Below, piece by piece: positions 1 to 11,798 of a stretch of DNA of 64,000 bases. The stretch comes from Hordeum vulgare subsp. vulgare (taxonomy: Eukaryota > Streptophyta > Magnoliopsida > Poales > Poaceae). A program made the translations under genes and the position numbers. The DNA lies in assembly GCF_904849725.1 (NCBI RefSeq), contig NC_058523.1:203821689-203885688 (forward strand). The letters are read 5' to 3'. The notes beneath the pieces are model-generated. The model worked only from the letters and a program-made list of their open reading frames with translations, was not told the origin of the DNA and ran no database searches. Each line of letters begins with the position of its first letter. Within the stretch, counting starts at the first letter, position 1.

Positions 1-328
1 TGAAAGTACTCACCTGGCGTATCATGCCAGTCTGCAGGTCATGCCATGATTGCTTGTCGAGGATTCAGAGTTGCGAGCTAGGATACGCGTTCTAGCCAGA
101 GTCCCTTCGGAGTGGAGTTCATCACATCCGTCGTCGTTCCGCTGCTAGCGTAGAAATTACCATACGCAGGTGTAGTATCGCCAAGGCGATGTAATCCAAG
201 TACCATTGTAATCTTTTCCATAGTAATAAAGAGCTGATTTGTTCTATGACAACGGTGCTGTATTCCAAAAGACTTGTCCCTGGGCTGGAATATGGGGCGT
301 TGCGGTTTCCTCTGAGCGGGGCTGCCAC
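1..328. mobile_element. Fragment of an unidentified LTR retrotransposon
   Basis: This segment lies left of the point where the sequence becomes alignable to the other Athila-like LTRs in the window (from about 329). It has no coding frame worth reporting. On the reverse strand it contains a stretch around 210-245 about TTATTACTATGG and a fragment reading ACAATGG, the style seen near the ends of grass gypsy LTRs. I infer that another element truncated LTR1 here, but its far end is outside the window and no target duplication can be checked. Confidence 0.35.
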
Positions 329-1133
329 AATACCCCATTGTCACTACGAGTATCTGCATGCAAGACATACATCAAGTGTTCTCAAATCCAAATTCAATCC
401 AACATAACAAAGCCTCAAAGGGAAACATTTGATTCCTCACATCAAGATAGCAAGGGACGAACACCATAGGATCCAACCATATTAACAAAGCCCGTGATAC
501 ATCAAGATCGTGACATCTCAAGAACACGAGATAGATAGAGAGAGAGAGAGAGACCATGCACATAGCTGCTGGTACATACCCTCGGCCCCGAGGGTGAACT
601 ACTCCCTCCTTGTTATGGCCTCCGTCGGGATGATGATGATGGACACCGATGATAATTTCCCCCTCCGACGGGGTAGCGGAAAGGCTACATATGGTTTTCT
701 TTGATACATGGAGTTGGAGTGGTGAAGCGGAATTTCTCTCCTTATTTTTGATGATTTTAATATATATAGGATTTTCCAGCATTGGAAACATGCCAAATGT
801 AGACGCATGGGCCCCACCACACAACAACACACGACCAGGGGGGTGGTCATGTCATGTTGCCTCATGGCCCACACGTGGCTCTCCTCTAGTGGTTCTTCTC
901 TCCAATAGTGCTCATATGTTCCCCCAAAAATCATCAAAAAGTTTTGGGTGATTCCAAGAACTTTCCTTTCCTACACAAAAACCAACACCACGTATTTTTG
1001 CTAAAAACAACGTCACTCCGGGTTAGTTATAGTTAAAACATATAAAGTGCATAAAACCATATCAAGTTATTGTAAACATTGGCAAATATGGCCCAGATAC
1101 TTCATAAATTATCGGTATGTTGGAGATGTATCA
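329..1133 (-). mobile_element. LTR1: truncated 3' LTR of the Athila-like tandem complex
   Basis: On the minus strand this LTR begins TGATACATCTCC at 1133, directly after a purine-rich tract at 1134-1148, which marks it as a 3' LTR. It aligns base by base with 13800-14515 plus 18647-18748 and with 20464-21593 plus 31812-32318. Shared landmarks are the CCCCATTGTCAC block, the GA-rich run near 536-555, the CCCGAGGGTGAACTAC block near 583-602 and the CGGGTTAGT block near 1019. Its 3' part is missing left of about 329. A TATA-like ATATATATA lies near 760. Confidence 0.85.
536..555. repeat. (GA)n microsatellite inside LTR1
   Basis: A short AGAGAGAG run interrupts the LTR. The same run occurs at the homologous position in LTR2 near 14010-14027, so it predates the LTR copies. 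Confidence 0.8.
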
Positions 1134-1148
1134 GCATCCCCAAGCTTA
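1134..1148 (-). other. Polypurine tract of Athila-like element A
   Basis: Read on the minus strand this is TAAGCTTGGGGATGC, immediately followed by the LTR start TGATAC. The arrangement is the plus-strand priming site next to a 3' LTR and orients the element on the minus strand. An almost identical tract occurs at 23198-23212 beside element C. Confidence 0.8.
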
Positions 1149-3398
1149 ATTCCTACTCATCCTCGAGTAGGTAAATGATAAAAGAAGTAATTTATGAAGT
1201 TTGAATACTAGCATAGTGAGTAGTTTTGCTCATTGGTAATTCCAGTCACTTTTAAAGTAACATAACCTACAATTTTTTCTCATAAAAATCAGCATCATAG
1301 AGTAGCAATCAATTCACATGTCATGGTTCATACAATGCATTCTCTTAAAATTTAAGAACATATGTTCTTAGTCATCAAAAAAATTCAATGCTTCATCAAG
1401 TCTAAGTAAGAGATACACATATTTAATTATTATATAGTTTGCTATGATTGATAATACTCGAAACATATTTTTAGAACAAACAACATCCATTGAACACAGA
1501 GAAAGATAGGGGCTTAATGTTTCGCCTCCCATGTACTTATGATGAAGATAATTGTCAACAATAATGAATCATGATCAAATATATTTGACTGGATATATGT
1601 GTTTGGATCTTTGCCCACCACATGGTGGCTGCCAACTAATAGATTTAGGTTGGAATAGAAAGTTGACCCAACATCAAAAGTAAATGACATAAAACTAAAT
1701 TTCAGGAACTTTCCACGTTCTAGTAAAATAAATAAATTTAAACACTACAACAAAAGTTTGTGTTTTTACATAACACACATCAAACATGCAATTCAAGCAT
1801 TCTAAAGGAAATTCTTGGTATTTTTATTGGAAAATGATTATAAATAATATATAACAGAGAAAAACAAAATGAAATTACACTCAAATCAAAACACATATCA
1901 TGTGATGAATAAAAATATAGCTCCAAGTAAAATATACCGATAATGTCAAAGACGAAAGAGGGGATGCCTTCCGGGGCATCCTCAAGATTAGATGCTTGAG
2001 TCTTCCTTAGATATGACCATGGGTGTGCCTTTGGCACCCCCAAATTAGGTTTCATGTTGCTCCTTATTCTCCTCGCATCGATATCTCAACCAAAACTTGT
2101 AAACTTCAATCTCCTAAGACTTATTGGAACTTTGTGAGATGGATTAGAGTAATAAAGATAGATCATTCACTTAGGTACTGTCAAGACAAGATTAATAATT
2201 GTTATAACATAATAACTACTATATACTAACATTCCCATAATTTATATCATTCAATATAAGCTATAGAAATACTAAAAACAAGCAAACTATGTATGCAAAA
2301 CAGAATCTGTTAAAAACAAAACAGTCTGTGAAGATCTCAATGAACACAATACTTCCGTGAACCAATTTTTTTGAAAAATAGTGAAAATACATAGAATTTT
2401 CATCGAAATTGTGTGTAAAAATTTCGGAATTTTTTGACTCACGAGAAAAATCACATAATTCATATACTGGACGCAAATTTTTTTGTTTTTTGCACAACAT
2501 TAAACAAACAAGTATCCACACTATCCCGAAGGCTTTACTTGGCACATTATCGAAATCAAATCTACGAAAGATGATGACTACACTAGATTAATCATGTGAA
2601 ACTCAAAAAAGTAGGTAGAAGTATTGGGTTGTCTCCCAACAAGCGCTTTTCTTTAATGCCTTCTAGCTAGGCATGCTGATTTTAATGATGCTCACATAAA
2701 AAGTAGTAATTGAAATATGCAAGAGAGCATCATGAATCACATGGAAAGCACATTTAAGTCTAATTTACTTCCTATGCACACGTATCTTGCAAGAAAACAG
2801 TCTATTGTAGCAAGAATCAACTAGCATAGGAAGGCAAAATAGGTGCAACTTCAAAAATTTCAACACATAGGGAGGGAACTTGATATCATTGCAATTCCTA
2901 CAAGCATATGCTCCTCACTCATAATAATTTCTAGTAGCATCTTGAAGGAACTAAAAAATATAACTATCACATAAAGCATATCCACGTACATAGAAATTTT
3001 ATTACTACCCACACAAGCAAAATTCTTGTCATTTAAAGTAGTGAGAGCAAACTCAAAAAAATAACTATCATGAGATACTTGGTTGATATAATACAAATGA
3101 AAATTAAAATCAAGATGACAAGTTTCATGGTTCAAATTATTCTTTATAGCCTACATGACATTCCAAAAATCATAATAGATAACAACTTTTTGTCAAAGTC
3201 AGTTCAAACCTCTTCGAAAATAGTGGACTCATCACTAAATAAAGTCAGGACCTCTCCAAATCCACTTTTATCATTATTACAATAAGATTCAACACCCCCC
3301 AAAATAGTGGGATCATTGGTACCTAGAGTTGACACTCTTCCAAACACACTTTATTAATATAATCATCATAAATAGGATGCATACTTTCATCATAATAA
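1149..3398 (-). mobile_element. Internal non-coding region A, PPT-proximal part
   Basis: About 2.2 kb of AT-rich sequence without gag, protease, RT or integrase motifs in any frame. It contains the GGATGCC/GGGGCATCC motifs near 1960-1985 that recur in internal region C at 28540-28600. From about 2085 it aligns with internal region B starting at 18752. It is cut at 3398 by a CACTA insertion and resumes at 12570. The element is therefore best described as a non-autonomous Athila-like retrotransposon. Confidence 0.75.
3396..3398. other. Left target-site duplication (TAA) of CACTA-1
   Basis: TAA directly precedes the terminal CACTA at 3399 and matches TAA at 12570-12572 after the right terminus. 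Three-base duplications are the CACTA superfamily signature. Confidence 0.85.
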
Positions 3399-3960
3399 CA
3401 CTAATGCAGGCGCGTGCTATACAAATGGTTTTTAACCCATTTCCATGAAGTAGTCTCAAACCGTCGCCTTCCATGTGTGCGTGATAGGGGGGCTATCCCA
3501 CATGACATGGAAAACCCTTCGGTGATGCCGCACTGGTCGCACACAATGGCCAAAAATATATCATGTGCGATTGGAAGGGACATCACAAATAGATTTATTG
3601 GGGAAATCATGTGAGATGTGCTTAGCATCCCACAAGTGAATCCCAAACTTATGTTTCCGTCCGTATTTTACATCACACACAATTTTCTTCATAACAACGT
3701 CTATATTAGGGGTGGCCATCATGCATGGTGCCTAGAAGAAACTGTTTGGCATAGGGCTGTCCATCACACACACGTTTTATGTGACAATGTATGTGAATGG
3801 GTGTTCTACCACACACAGTTGTTGTCCGAAAGTCGTATGTGATTTTTCACTGATCCAACATGCCAACTTTGCAGAAACTGTGTGGTTTTGTTGAGGTCAT
3901 CACTCACGGTGTTCTATGACAAACCGTCCACAATAGGAAACCCCAATAATCAGGCTAATT
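3399..3960. repeat. Left subterminal repeat zone of CACTA-1
   Basis: Clustered short motifs such as CATCACACACA, ACCACACACA and TATGTGA occur around 3665-3850. Matching motifs occur in the right zone at 12060-12420. In this superfamily such zones bind the element's own regulatory protein. Confidence 0.65.
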
Positions 3961-4166
3961 GCCTTATTATTCATAATACAGTTAGTAATTAAATTGACAC
4001 TTCATATCAAGGACACAATATATTTCATTTCGTATGATGGAAACCAGGATTTCATAATTGAAATACATCAGAGTACAATATCATATAGGCATATATTACC
4101 TAGCTACCCAATTACACGACAGGACCAAGTTTCAGATGCAACATCTAAAACTTTTTGAAAGTAGCA

Positions 4167-4418
4167 TCATATATGGTAAATAGGCAGATGAATCTTGTCT
4201 AGAAAACTGGTGAAGCGGAAGGAAAATATTGAGCCTTCACTGATGTCGAAGGTCCTTAAAACTTTATGCCGGTGCGTGTGGATGATTGCCCGTCTGTCCT
4301 TCATACTCTTGAGGACCACTTCAAGCCTATACCATGGGTGTTGTATGAATACCTTCCTCGCCTCTTGACCATGCAGGTGGTTTGAGACGTACTCATTGAT
4401 GAACATCCTTGGAAAGGA
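4167..4418 (-). pseudogene. B3-like DNA-binding domain exon carried by CACTA-1
   Basis: The minus-strand frame gives 84 codons after a splice-acceptor-like TTTCCAG at 4419-4425. The product has a B3-type layout: an opening FPRMFINEYVSNHL segment, a middle WYRLEVVL strand with the conserved aromatic, and a closing EGSIFSFRF and IHLPIYHI pair of strands. In plants B3 folds bind DNA in nuclear transcription factors. The usual W in the GW..F position appears to be lost. The frame is open to its stop, but no full-length B3 gene surrounds it. A plausible upstream exon lies near 4505-4550 with a GTACTATC donor-like junction. I infer a transposon-carried domain and not an active regulator. The family assignment rests on pattern alone. 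Confidence 0.5.
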
Positions 4419-4549
4419 CTGGAAACAAAGATATGCATAAATTTCATTTCGAAAAACTGAAATGTCGCAAAGGAAAAAATACAAGGTAAAAGAGATAGTA
4501 CCATCCTATAGTTTACCGATGTCTTCTTCATTGTGTAGACAAACAACAT

Positions 4550-5261
4550 GTTTTTTTCGTCGCTAGTTTATTTATCTTAACAATTTTTCTATGTTTCTTG
4601 ATTTGATTGATATTCATGAACAAATCATTTCCCCACATGCAAAATGATTCGAACAGTGGGTCGAAACCTCTTACACCAGGACCTACATGTGCAAGACCAA
4701 ATTATTAGAAACCTAAATATTAGAATGGTTCCTGCAATTGCACAATAATGTGCTATTAGCGAAAGGATCATGAAAGTGTAAACCTCGATGGTAAACTTTA
4801 GTGTCTCCCATCATTCCCCCTGCAACGTATTTAAGATAGATATTGATCAGGTTATAAGTGAGATTTGGCATGCTGACAGTAAAATATGTTAATGAAAAGT
4901 AAACGCATTGCAGATCCAACATATCAAATCAAGCCACATGGGAAAGCCAAGCATGCTAAGAACTAGGAGATACAACAATTATATGTTTGACATGCATAAC
5001 AATACAAATTTGTACCAAGAACAATCGAACACCACATTGCAGATGATCACCAAAACAAATGAACCAAAATAGTTAACAAAGCATCACATTGCCAATAGAA
5101 CATACTAGAAGGTTAAATTGCATAGTAGCATTACATTGCATATTTCACTAGAATTGCTTAAGGAAAGGCAGGAGCAGCACATGCAAAAGCTAAAGCAAAC
5201 ATGCTTAACAGGCATAGCTAGCTGAACACACAGGTCATTAGTAATTAAGGTAAAAAACAAG
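4550..5261. mobile_element. CACTA-1 interior without a recognisable gene
   Basis: AT-rich sequence between the B3-like exon and the minus-strand ORF. It may hold introns or spacer. No domain or repeat was recognised. Confidence 0.4.
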
Positions 5262-5735
5262 CTATTCCTCAACGTCAAAGATATTGATAATTATGGGCTT
5301 GGACGAGGGCGAGGCCTCCACATCGTGGGTGCCCTCCTCATAGTGGTGGGTGGCCTCATCCTATCCGGGCACCAACCTACCGGCTCTGGAGTTGACGAAA
5401 ACAAGGGCACACTGAGAAAACAACTCATTGTCGTCGTCGAAGGCACCATCGAAGCCCTTGAGAAAACACAACGAGTTGTTGTTTAAAGCAGCCAACCGCG
5501 TGGTGGAGGTTGCACGGGAGGCATCGATGGTGGCCTCGACGGCGAGGTGCCACTCCAAGATGTGGGGGTCAGCATGCATGGAAGCCATATCGGCCTCATC
5601 CACGTGTGCGACCGTGATTTGCTTCTCCGCTGCCACATGCTCCTTGAGATCCTGGCTATACTGCATGCACAATGTCTTTCGGCGACGATTATGTTTGGGG
5701 TGGGTCAGTGATTTTGGTGGAAGGTGTCGTGCCAT
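5262..5735 (-). pseudogene. CACTA-1 ORF of unknown function with one internal stop
   Basis: From ATG at 5735 the minus strand reads 124 codons to a TAG at 5363-5361. The same frame then continues for 32 more codons to a second stop at 5264-5262. The protein is basic at the N-terminus (PKHNRRRK near residues 13-20), helical and acidic in the middle, and ends in an acidic tail (INIFDVEE). GC content is high compared with its surroundings. I do not recognise a known domain. Its position 0.8 kb upstream of the B3-like exon on the same strand suggests one transcription unit or two adjacent CACTA genes. The single TAG followed by coherent sequence suggests a decayed gene and not a chance ORF. Confidence 0.5.
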
Positions 5736-5939
5736 TGGTCATGGCATGTGGAATGAAGGAGGGGTGCAGGGGGGAGGGTATGGGGAAGGTGTGGCTTACC
5801 TGACTAGATGGAGGAGGTCGAGCAGCAGGAAGGAGCTTCTCCGGTGAGGAGGCGGCGCTGCAAGCAAGCAGTGGAGGTTTGAAGTTAGGGAAGTAAGGGG
5901 GAAGCCATGGAAAATGCGGCTTTTGGTTGGTATGAGGGG

Positions 5940-6370
5940 TGAGGGAGGTAGATATTTGTGCGGCAACCCAAAATTCCGTTGGGGCGGCGAAAAACAAGCA
6001 TGCATAGTCACATCGACACAGTCCATTTACCATAATTGTGTGTGATATCCAACAACACAAGCGAATCCTATAGTTTATCCCATGTGTGATGGGACTGGAT
6101 GTGGAAATTTTGGTCTCCAAGCTTCCGGCATAAGATATCGGATACTACATTGCACATGGTACTTGCATTTTTTGGAAGAGAAAAATGGGGTACGATGGCA
6201 AATTTTGGTCTGAATTTCCGTCGTTACAGTAAAATGGTGTGAGGAGTTACTGCGGTAAACTGGCCGTCGATGGACTGTAGCCGACGAAGCTTCCGACCTA
6301 AACCATGCATGCATGTATAAGGATTGGCCAAAGATATTTTATACTACATCGCACACGATTCGTGATCATG
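5940..6370. repeat. Internal block with CACTA subterminal-type motifs
   Basis: Motifs such as ATTGTGTGTGATATC near 6034 and CATGTGTGATGG near 6081 resemble the subterminal zones but lie 2.6 kb inside the element. They may come from an internal duplication or from a nested decayed CACTA. No CACTA terminus with a duplication was found here. Confidence 0.4.
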
Positions 6371-6469
6371 AACTATTTGTGAAAGATTTGACTTTCAAAA
6401 TGTTTTTAATAGAAAAAATTAGGTTACTTCGACAAAGGACGTTGTTTGAATTGCAATAAGATTTATCTA

Positions 6470-9170
6470 TACTGAAGAGTGACCAATCGCAATGTCATGC
6501 TAAAATATGGAATTATTTAGGATTTGCTTGGCATTTTGATACATTAATTCAGTTTTCTCGACATTTAATGTGTATAATTCAAATTTGAACTATCGTCCAA
6601 ATATCCGGTGCATAAAAATGGGTTGAAAATCATATTAGTGTCCATAGCTTCATCTTTAGGTCGCAGGCAAGAAATGGGATTGAATTTCAAACATCTCGTC
6701 ATCTTGGCTCGGCCACAACCATTGAGAAACTTGGTTTTTAAATTACTATAAATCAAAAACGTGTTAGAAATTTAAAAACTTGGCATGTTGTCATCACATG
6801 GCTCATATGTTCCATGGTAAAAAAGGTCCAATTTGGGACAAGTTTACGCACAAGTCCCTTACAAACTGGGGCTTCTCATGGTAAGCTTTGTGGTTACGAC
6901 ACACAACATGTTACGTTGCATGGGCAAAACGACATCCGCTCATCTTCTCGCCTTCAACTCTTTTTTGAGGCAACACAGTGTCTGGCTAAAATGTGGAATT
7001 ATTCTCGGTTCTTTTTGCAATTTTTATACATTAATTAAATTTTATAGACATTTAATGTGGATAATTAAAATTTGACCTAAAATCACAAGGTCTGGTGCAA
7101 CAAAATGGGATGAAAAAATGCATAAGTGTCCATGGCTGCATTTTTGGGCCCCATGCAAGATATGGGAATGAATTTCAAACATCTCGGGGTCTTGGCTCGG
7201 CCACAAATATTGAGAAACTTGGTTTTAAATTCATGTATAAATCAAAAACTCATCATAAATTCATGAAACTTGGCATGGTCTCATGACATGGCTCATATGT
7301 GCTCTGGTAAAAAAATGTCTAATTTGGGACAAGTTGTGGCACAAGCCCCTTACAAGCGAGGCCTTCTCATGGGAAGCTTTGTGGTTTCGATATGGAACGC
7401 GTCATCTTGCGGCGGTGAATCGACAACCCATCCTCTTCTCGTCTTGAACTAATTCTAGAGAGGACATATACGAAAATGAGTGTCTTGCAAAAATATTAAA
7501 TTATACATGTTTCATTTGGCCCATTTATACATTAATTGCCTTCTAAATGCATTATTTAACGAGCATAATTCAAAGTTGAAATACTATCACAAGGTCCCGT
7601 GCATTTGATGATTAGGTTGAAAAATCATATAAGTGTACATGCATCTTTAGGTCACATGCAAGACATGTGAATGAATTTCGAACAGCTCGGTGTCTTGGCT
7701 CGGGCACATAAACATTGAGAAACTCGGGTTTTAAATCATGAAATTCAAAAACTCGCCCGAATATTCATGAAATGCATGGTGTCATGAACATGGCACATAT
7801 GTGTAGTGGTAAAACAACTGACCAATTTGGGACAAGTATATTGGCACAAGCTAGCCCCTCACCAGCCGGAGTTTATTACCGGAAGCTTTGTGGTTCCGAT
7901 ATGAAACACATCACCTTACATGAGTGAATCTACATATGTTGCCTCTTCTTGTCTTGAATTATTTCTAGAGGCAACATATACCAAAATGATAGTGTCGTGC
8001 CGAAGTATTAAATTAAACATGGTTTACTTGCCCATTTATACATCAATTGACTATTATATGCATTATTTAAAGTGCATAATTCAGGTTTGAATTACAAACA
8101 CAAGGTCCGGTGCATCTTGTGATTGGGTTAAAAATCATATAAGTGTACATGCATCTTTAGGTCACATGCGAGATATGTGAATGAATTTCAAACAACTCGG
8201 AGTCTGAGCTCGGGCACACAAATATTGAGAAACTCAGGTTTTAAATCATGTAAATCAAAAACTTGTGAGAATATCCATGAAACTTGGCATGGTGTCATGA
8301 ACATGTCACATATGGTCCATGGTAAAATAGTTGACCAATTTGAATGAAACTTGGCATGGTGTCATGAACATGGCACATATGTGCCATGGTAAAACAATTG
8401 ACCAATTTGTGACAAGTATTTTGGCACAAGCTTGCCTCTCACAAACATGAGTTTCTTACCGTGATCCTTGTGGTTCCAATATGAAACAAGTCACCTTACA
8501 AGAGGGAATCTACATCCGGTGCCTCTTCTCATCTTCAACTATTTCTAGAGGCAAAATTTACCGAAATGAGAGTCTCATGCCCAAATATGAAATTATACAT
8601 GGTTTGTTTGGCCCATTTATACATTAATTGACTTTTATATGCATGTTTGATGTGCATAATTCAAATTTGAACTACAATCACAAGGTCTGGTGCGTCTGAT
8701 GATTGCGTTGAAAAATCATATAAGTGTACATGCATATTTAGGTCACATGCAAGATATGTGAATGAATTTCAAACATATAGGGTCTTGGCTCGGGCATGAA
8801 AACATTGAGAAACTCGGGTTTAAAATCATTTAAATCAAAAACTCGTCAGAAGATTCATGAAACTTGGCATGGTGTCATGAACATGGCACATATGTGTCGT
8901 GATAAAAAAATTGACCAATTTGGGACAAGTATTGGCACAAGCGCCTTACAAACTAGAGTTTCTTACGGGAAGCTCTATGGTTTAGATATGAAACATGGCA
9001 CCTTATGTGCGTGAAACGACATCAGCTCCTCTTCTCGCCTAAACCAATTCTAGAGGCAACATTGACCAATATGAGTGTCGTGCTAAAATATGGAATTATT
9101 CAGAGTTTGTTTGGACCTTTTTATAGATTAATTAATGAAACTTGGCATGGTGTCATGACATGGCACATAA
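6470..9170. repeat. Tandem array of ~0.5-kb repeats in CACTA-1
   Basis: Five consecutive units plus partial units at both ends. The landmark TACATTAATT or variants recurs at about 6540, 7027, 7529, 8039, 8621 and, degenerate, 9124, giving spacings near 487, 502, 510, 582 and 503 bp. Each unit carries AACTTGGCATGG followed by TCATGACATGGC or TCATGAACATGGC, then GGGACAAGT and an AAGCTTTGTGGTT block. The 582-bp unit is longer because of an internal direct duplication of roughly 75 bp around 8270-8400. Units are clearly diverged. ORFs inside are short and not conserved in frame, so I regard the array as non-coding. Confidence 0.85.
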
Positions 9171-9770
9171 CGTAATCATATCATTTTTGTTTTCCTATTT
9201 GAGACTCGTTTTTAACATATATTTTCTTCTAGAACCAACATTGATAATATTACTTAAAATTATAGTAAATCTAGAACTCACACAATATTCAAGAAATTGG
9301 ACATGGCATCATGATATATCACAAATATACTGTGGTATTTTTCTACCCACTTGAGAAAAAGGCGAACACATTAATAGCGAACACAAGCTCTTTTGAACAA
9401 AGAACTGTCACATTTCCATGCAAACGGTTGCATTGTTTTCAAACCATGGGCGTTCTACTTCCCTTACATGCTACCAAGGGTTGCATTCTTTTATTGGCCA
9501 GGGTCTAGGACGCGCAGTGCGAGCAACCGCTTAAATTGACAGGAGGCGTACGAGTTGGACTCCGCTGCGGAGGCTCGCTAGGAGGCGTGCGGGCAGTATG
9601 TCGCTGGCTCATCGGGAAGCAGGCCCTTTGACCATCATATCTGTCTTCCTCGCTTCCAACATGTCCATCAATGACGCCGGAGCCACTTTTTATTAGGCGG
9701 CTTTAATGCCCACTCACTCACAATCCTATGTATATCTTCACCTTCCATTCCCCTCCATGAGACCTCCACG
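9171..9770. mobile_element. CACTA-1 interior, no gene seen
   Basis: AT-rich sequence grading into a GC-richer stretch from about 9510. A TATA-like TATGTATATC at about 9727 lies upstream of the proline-rich ORF and could serve it, but this is weak. Confidence 0.35.
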
Positions 9771-9873
9771 GTGACCTACACCATGGCACACAAGGATCAT
9801 ATGCCACTAGTCTACCGGTTTGGTGAAGTCGACACCGAGCCAGAGGAGATAGGACAAAAAGATAAATCGGAGG

Positions 9874-10462
9874 ATGTACATGGCCCTAGAAGAACTGCAT
9901 GCCACAATGGATGCTGCCCCGGCGCACTCGCCAGCAACCATCCCCGTGCCCTTGCCAGCAACCATCCCTATGGCATTGACGGACTGGTCGCCAAGCATCA
10001 TCGTAGTGCTGGAAATTGTGGGCGCCGGGAAAGGTCCCCGCGGACCCGTGCGAGCTCGTGTACATGAATGTGCCAGTGCCTCCTCCTGCGACCGTGCTCG
10101 TACGCGCCTATGCACACATCGCCTCGGCCCCAATGCGCATGCCCGTACCCACGGTGCCCCTCCCCGTGCATGTGCCTGCACCCATTGCGATCATGCCCAT
10201 GCACACGTCTGCACCCGTCACGGCCCCCTTAGCGGATTGGGCCCCCATCATCGACGACTTTCTCGCTGCGCCACTAGTCGTGGCCCCTGGCCCTATGCAC
10301 GTCGATCGCGCGACGTCTGGCTCTTTGATTGGGAAGTCCATAAAATACGAATCTCGTTTAATGCAGAACAACTTCCCAGTGGAGCACGACAACGCCCCCA
10401 CTGCAACTAGTTTTCTTTATATCGATCTCCATCATATGAATGTAAAGTCAAAGCTTGACTGA
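9874..10462 (+). pseudogene. Proline/alanine-rich low-complexity ORF, apparently frameshifted
   Basis: The frame starting at 9874 encodes Ala/Pro-rich peptides including TIPVPLPATIPMALTDW. The same composition continues after about 10020 in the frame that stays open to 10462, with PVPTVPLPVHVPAPIA and LADWAPIIDD. The similarity of the LTDWSPSI and LADWAPII segments suggests an internal repeat now split by a frameshift near 10020-10030. The 3' end becomes more ordinary (RLMQNNFPVEHDN). No known domain was recognised. It could be an element-encoded accessory protein or a captured fragment. Confidence 0.35.
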
Positions 10463-11109
10463 ATGGAATCTAAGGTTTGATGAACTAAGTAATTAATCTG
10501 TAGTCACATAGTAAACAAAAACCATCATTGTTTTCTCTGAATATACAGTCGTCACAAAAGGTTTAGGTTGAATAGCCATTTGCAGATCAACGGCTATATT
10601 TCCTTCGCCCACAAGCCAAGTGAAAAATTGGCTCCAAAGATTGGTGCAATGCGTCATTGGAAATGTTTCTCTAATATGACCCATGTGCATAGTACAGACA
10701 ATCTGGGATGTTTTGCATCTATCATATTGGGTATATTGACATTTGTCAAAATGGAAACATTGGCATTTGTCGATCTAGTAACATTGTCATTTCTCAACAT
10801 TGTAACACTGGCATTTGTCAAATTTTGCAGGAAAAAAATCACAATTAGGGTGCAATTTTGCAATTGAAATTCACTAAACATGGATTTCATTCATACATGA
10901 AGGATTGGTCTTTGTACAAAAGAGTTTAACTGAATAGCTGAACTGAACAAACATTTCCCCAATTGTTGCTAACCATGTACTGAAGTAGCTAGTTCAACTA
11001 TATATGCTAGCTATTTTAAAGCACGTGGTACAGTTCAACCATATCTGTAGTTAGTTGAACTAAACAAAATAGCCCCTATATACAACTACTACTACAGAGG
11101 GGCTTTGTA
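10463..11109. mobile_element. CACTA-1 interior, no gene seen
   Basis: AT-rich sequence. Near 10738-10825 the phrase ACATT(G/T)GCATTTGTC and close variants repeats four times at about 24-bp spacing. No coding potential was recognised. Confidence 0.4.
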
Positions 11110-11505
11110 CTACATCCAGCAGATTCGAGTGCGCTTAGTAAGATCCAGCGGAGGGGGAGCCTGCTGATGGGTCGTGTTCGTTGATGGAGTCGTGAACTTT
11201 GCCTGCCAGTGACGCCCCTCCTCGAAGTGGCGGAACTCGACGTAGATCTCCGCATTCCGCACCATCGTTGCGGCTTCTGCTGTGGCCATGGTGTCGATGA
11301 GATTCTTCGCGTGCGTGACCTCGCGCTCCACCTCCTTCTCTAGGAACTAGATGTAGCATGCAAGGTTTGCGATGGAGAAGCCTGGTGGTGGGCCTTTGGC
11401 GGCCTCCATCTCTCGCATTTGGGCCATGGTGGCAGAGCGCGTGATGACCCCGCTGCATGACGGTTGGGTGGTGGCCAAGATGGACGACGGTGTGGTGCGG
11501 GCCAT
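11110..11505 (-). pseudogene. CACTA-1 minus-strand ORF of unknown function, one TAG
   Basis: From an ATG at 11505 the minus strand reads 52 codons to TAG at 11349-11347. The same frame then continues to a stop at 11110. The second part is charged and helical (EKEVEREVTHAKNL, then ATMVRNAEIYVEFRHFEE) and ends Pro/Thr/Gln-rich. The frame is also open for at least 19 codons upstream of 11505, so the true start is uncertain. A TATATAAA box lies at 11806-11799 on the same strand. GC content is about 60%, well above the flanks. I do not recognise the family. A TnpA-like second protein of a CACTA element is one possibility, a captured host fragment another. Confidence 0.4.
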
Positions 11506-11798
11506 GGAACTAACTGCATGGTGGTGGCAACGACGGCCACTGACAGGAGTTTCCTTCGGAAAGCGGTGGTGGAGCGTGTAGTTGGTGGCATGCGCTCACC
11601 AACCAGGGATGCCACATACACTATATGCTTAGGACTGCCGCGTCGACGCGATGAAACCTCCCAGTAAGAGTTGTCCTTCGGTGGGGTGGCTGAGCAATGA
11701 AGAACTGTCGGTGCCATTGGCATTTGGGGGAGAAGGAAACTAGACAAGATACCGGGATGGAGGGGATGAACGTAATGTGGAGTTGCCGGCCATGAGGG

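Noticed and set aside
6470..9170. Regularly spaced repeats considered as a CRISPR-like or centromeric array
   Set aside because: The units are 0.5 kb, diverged and contiguous without spacers, and lie within a CACTA transposon.
9807..10401. Minus-strand Ala/Gly/Arg-rich frames opposite the proline-rich ORF
   Set aside because: Shadow frames of a GC-rich low-complexity segment.
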